Source: Chitinophagaceae bacterium
GTDB lineage: Bacteria > Bacteroidota > Bacteroidia > Chitinophagales > Chitinophagaceae
DNA length: 5,564 nt
Assembly (NCBI GenBank): GCA_947468255.1
Contig: CANIMM010000213.1
Coordinates: forward strand, 1-5,564
Direction of reading: 5' to 3'
Position numbers and translations under genes: made by a program. The notes under the pieces are model-generated. The model was given only the letters and a program-made list of their open reading frames with translations. It was not told where the DNA came from and ran no database searches. This document shows positions 4,943 through 5,564 of the stretch, in pieces (position 1 is the first letter of the stretch; every line of letters starts with the position of its first letter).

Positions 4943-5564
4943 ATGTTGAAAAAAACACCTCCTGACGAAAGCAAATTGCCTCTCCATTCATCAGCGGATC
5001 AGTTGGATTATCATATACCGGTATTACTTCAGGAAACCATCGAAGGTTTACATATTAAGGCGGACGGGATTTATGTGGATTGCACTTTTGGTGGTGGTGG
5101 ACATAGCAAGGCCTTGTTACAGCATTTAGGTGAAAAAGGTATTTTAGTTGCGTTTGACCAAGATGAAGATGCCAAAAAAAATCTCCCACAGGATAATCGG
5201 GTGATTTTTGTGCCGCAAAATTTTCGTCATTTGCAACGCTTTTTGCGCTTGCATAAAATAACCCAAGTAGATGGAATATTGGCTGATTTGGGAGTTTCCA
5301 GTCACCAGTTTGATGAGGCCGACAGAGGCTTTTCCATTCGTTTTGATGCAGCGCTAGATATGCGGATGGATCAGCGACAAACTACTACAGCAGCAGATAT
5401 CCTCAAAAAATTTACTGAGCTACAGTTGCATAAAATGCTGGAAAAATACGGGGAAGTGACCAATGCCAAGACATTGGCAAAAATAATTGTTCAGCAAAGG
5501 GCATTGATGCCTATCAAAACCATCCAGCAATTCAAACAGGCCGTCCAATCTGTGGTAAAGGGAA
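4943..5564 (+). CDS. rsmH: 16S rRNA (cytosine(1402)-N(4))-methyltransferase RsmH, N-terminal part (3' end outside window)
   Basis: RsmH (formerly MraW) uses S-adenosylmethionine to methylate N4 of C1402 in 16S rRNA, in the ribosomal P site. The frame is open from 4943 to the window edge: 207 full codons of about 300. Family motifs are YHIPVLLQE (23-31), the SAM-binding DCTFGGGGHS (46-55), FDQDEDA (71-77), DGILADLGVSSHQFD (110-124), RGFSI (128-132) and LDMRMD (138-143). The N-terminus has about 22 extra residues before YHIPVLL, rich in K, P and S; no later ATG lies before the motif, so the ATG at 4943 is the best start. The mraZ stop and this start are joined as TGACATG with one base between, which suggests translational coupling. 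No frameshift is seen in the part present. Confidence 0.96.
   Translation, partial: MLKKTPPDESKLPLHSSADQLDYHIPVLLQETIEGLHIKADGIYVDCTFGGGGHSKALLQHLGEKGILVAFDQDEDAKKNLPQDNRVIFVPQNFRHLQRFLRLHKITQVDGILADLGVSSHQFDEADRGFSIRFDAALDMRMDQRQTTTAADILKKFTELQLHKMLEKYGEVTNAKTLAKIIVQQRALMPIKTIQQFKQAVQSVVKG

Overview
The window reads as an ordinary chromosomal stretch from a member of the Bacteroidota, possibly Chitinophagia-like (the class is a guess). Four things point there. The atpD-atpC pair stands apart from the other ATP synthase genes. The epsilon subunit is very short. Starts lack convincing Shine-Dalgarno sequences. At least one promoter has the Bacteroidota-type TAnnTTTG -7 element. Every gene belongs to a recognisable family. 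I see no mobile element, CRISPR array, tRNA or rRNA, and no sign of recent transfer.

Layout from left to right: (1) 1-976 holds the 3' part of atpD, then atpC, closed by a clear rho-independent terminator. (2) 1027-2634 holds two minus-strand genes, a membrane-associated PlsC-type acyltransferase and, upstream of it, a YqgE/AlgH-family protein. The acyltransferase also has a good promoter of its own in the 93-bp gap. (3) 2779-4101 holds a plus-strand membrane sensor histidine kinase with no response regulator next to it in the window, divergent from yqgE. (4) 4102-4473 is a 372-bp non-coding region. (5) 4474-5564 starts the division and cell wall (dcw) cluster: mraZ, then the 5' part of rsmH, separated by one base.

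The most interesting part is the 372-bp leader in front of mraZ. It holds an inverted/direct repeat group (4147-4187), a run of DnaA-box-like 9-mers (three near-consensus and spaced by whole helical turns, plus one perfect TTATCCACA on the minus strand), and, just before mraZ, a GTG-centred repeat with a 10-bp period that resembles known MraZ operators. The likely reading is an autoregulated dcw promoter that may also respond to DnaA. An origin-like element is a less likely alternative. No wholly new system is evident; the regulatory claims are inferences from motif matches.
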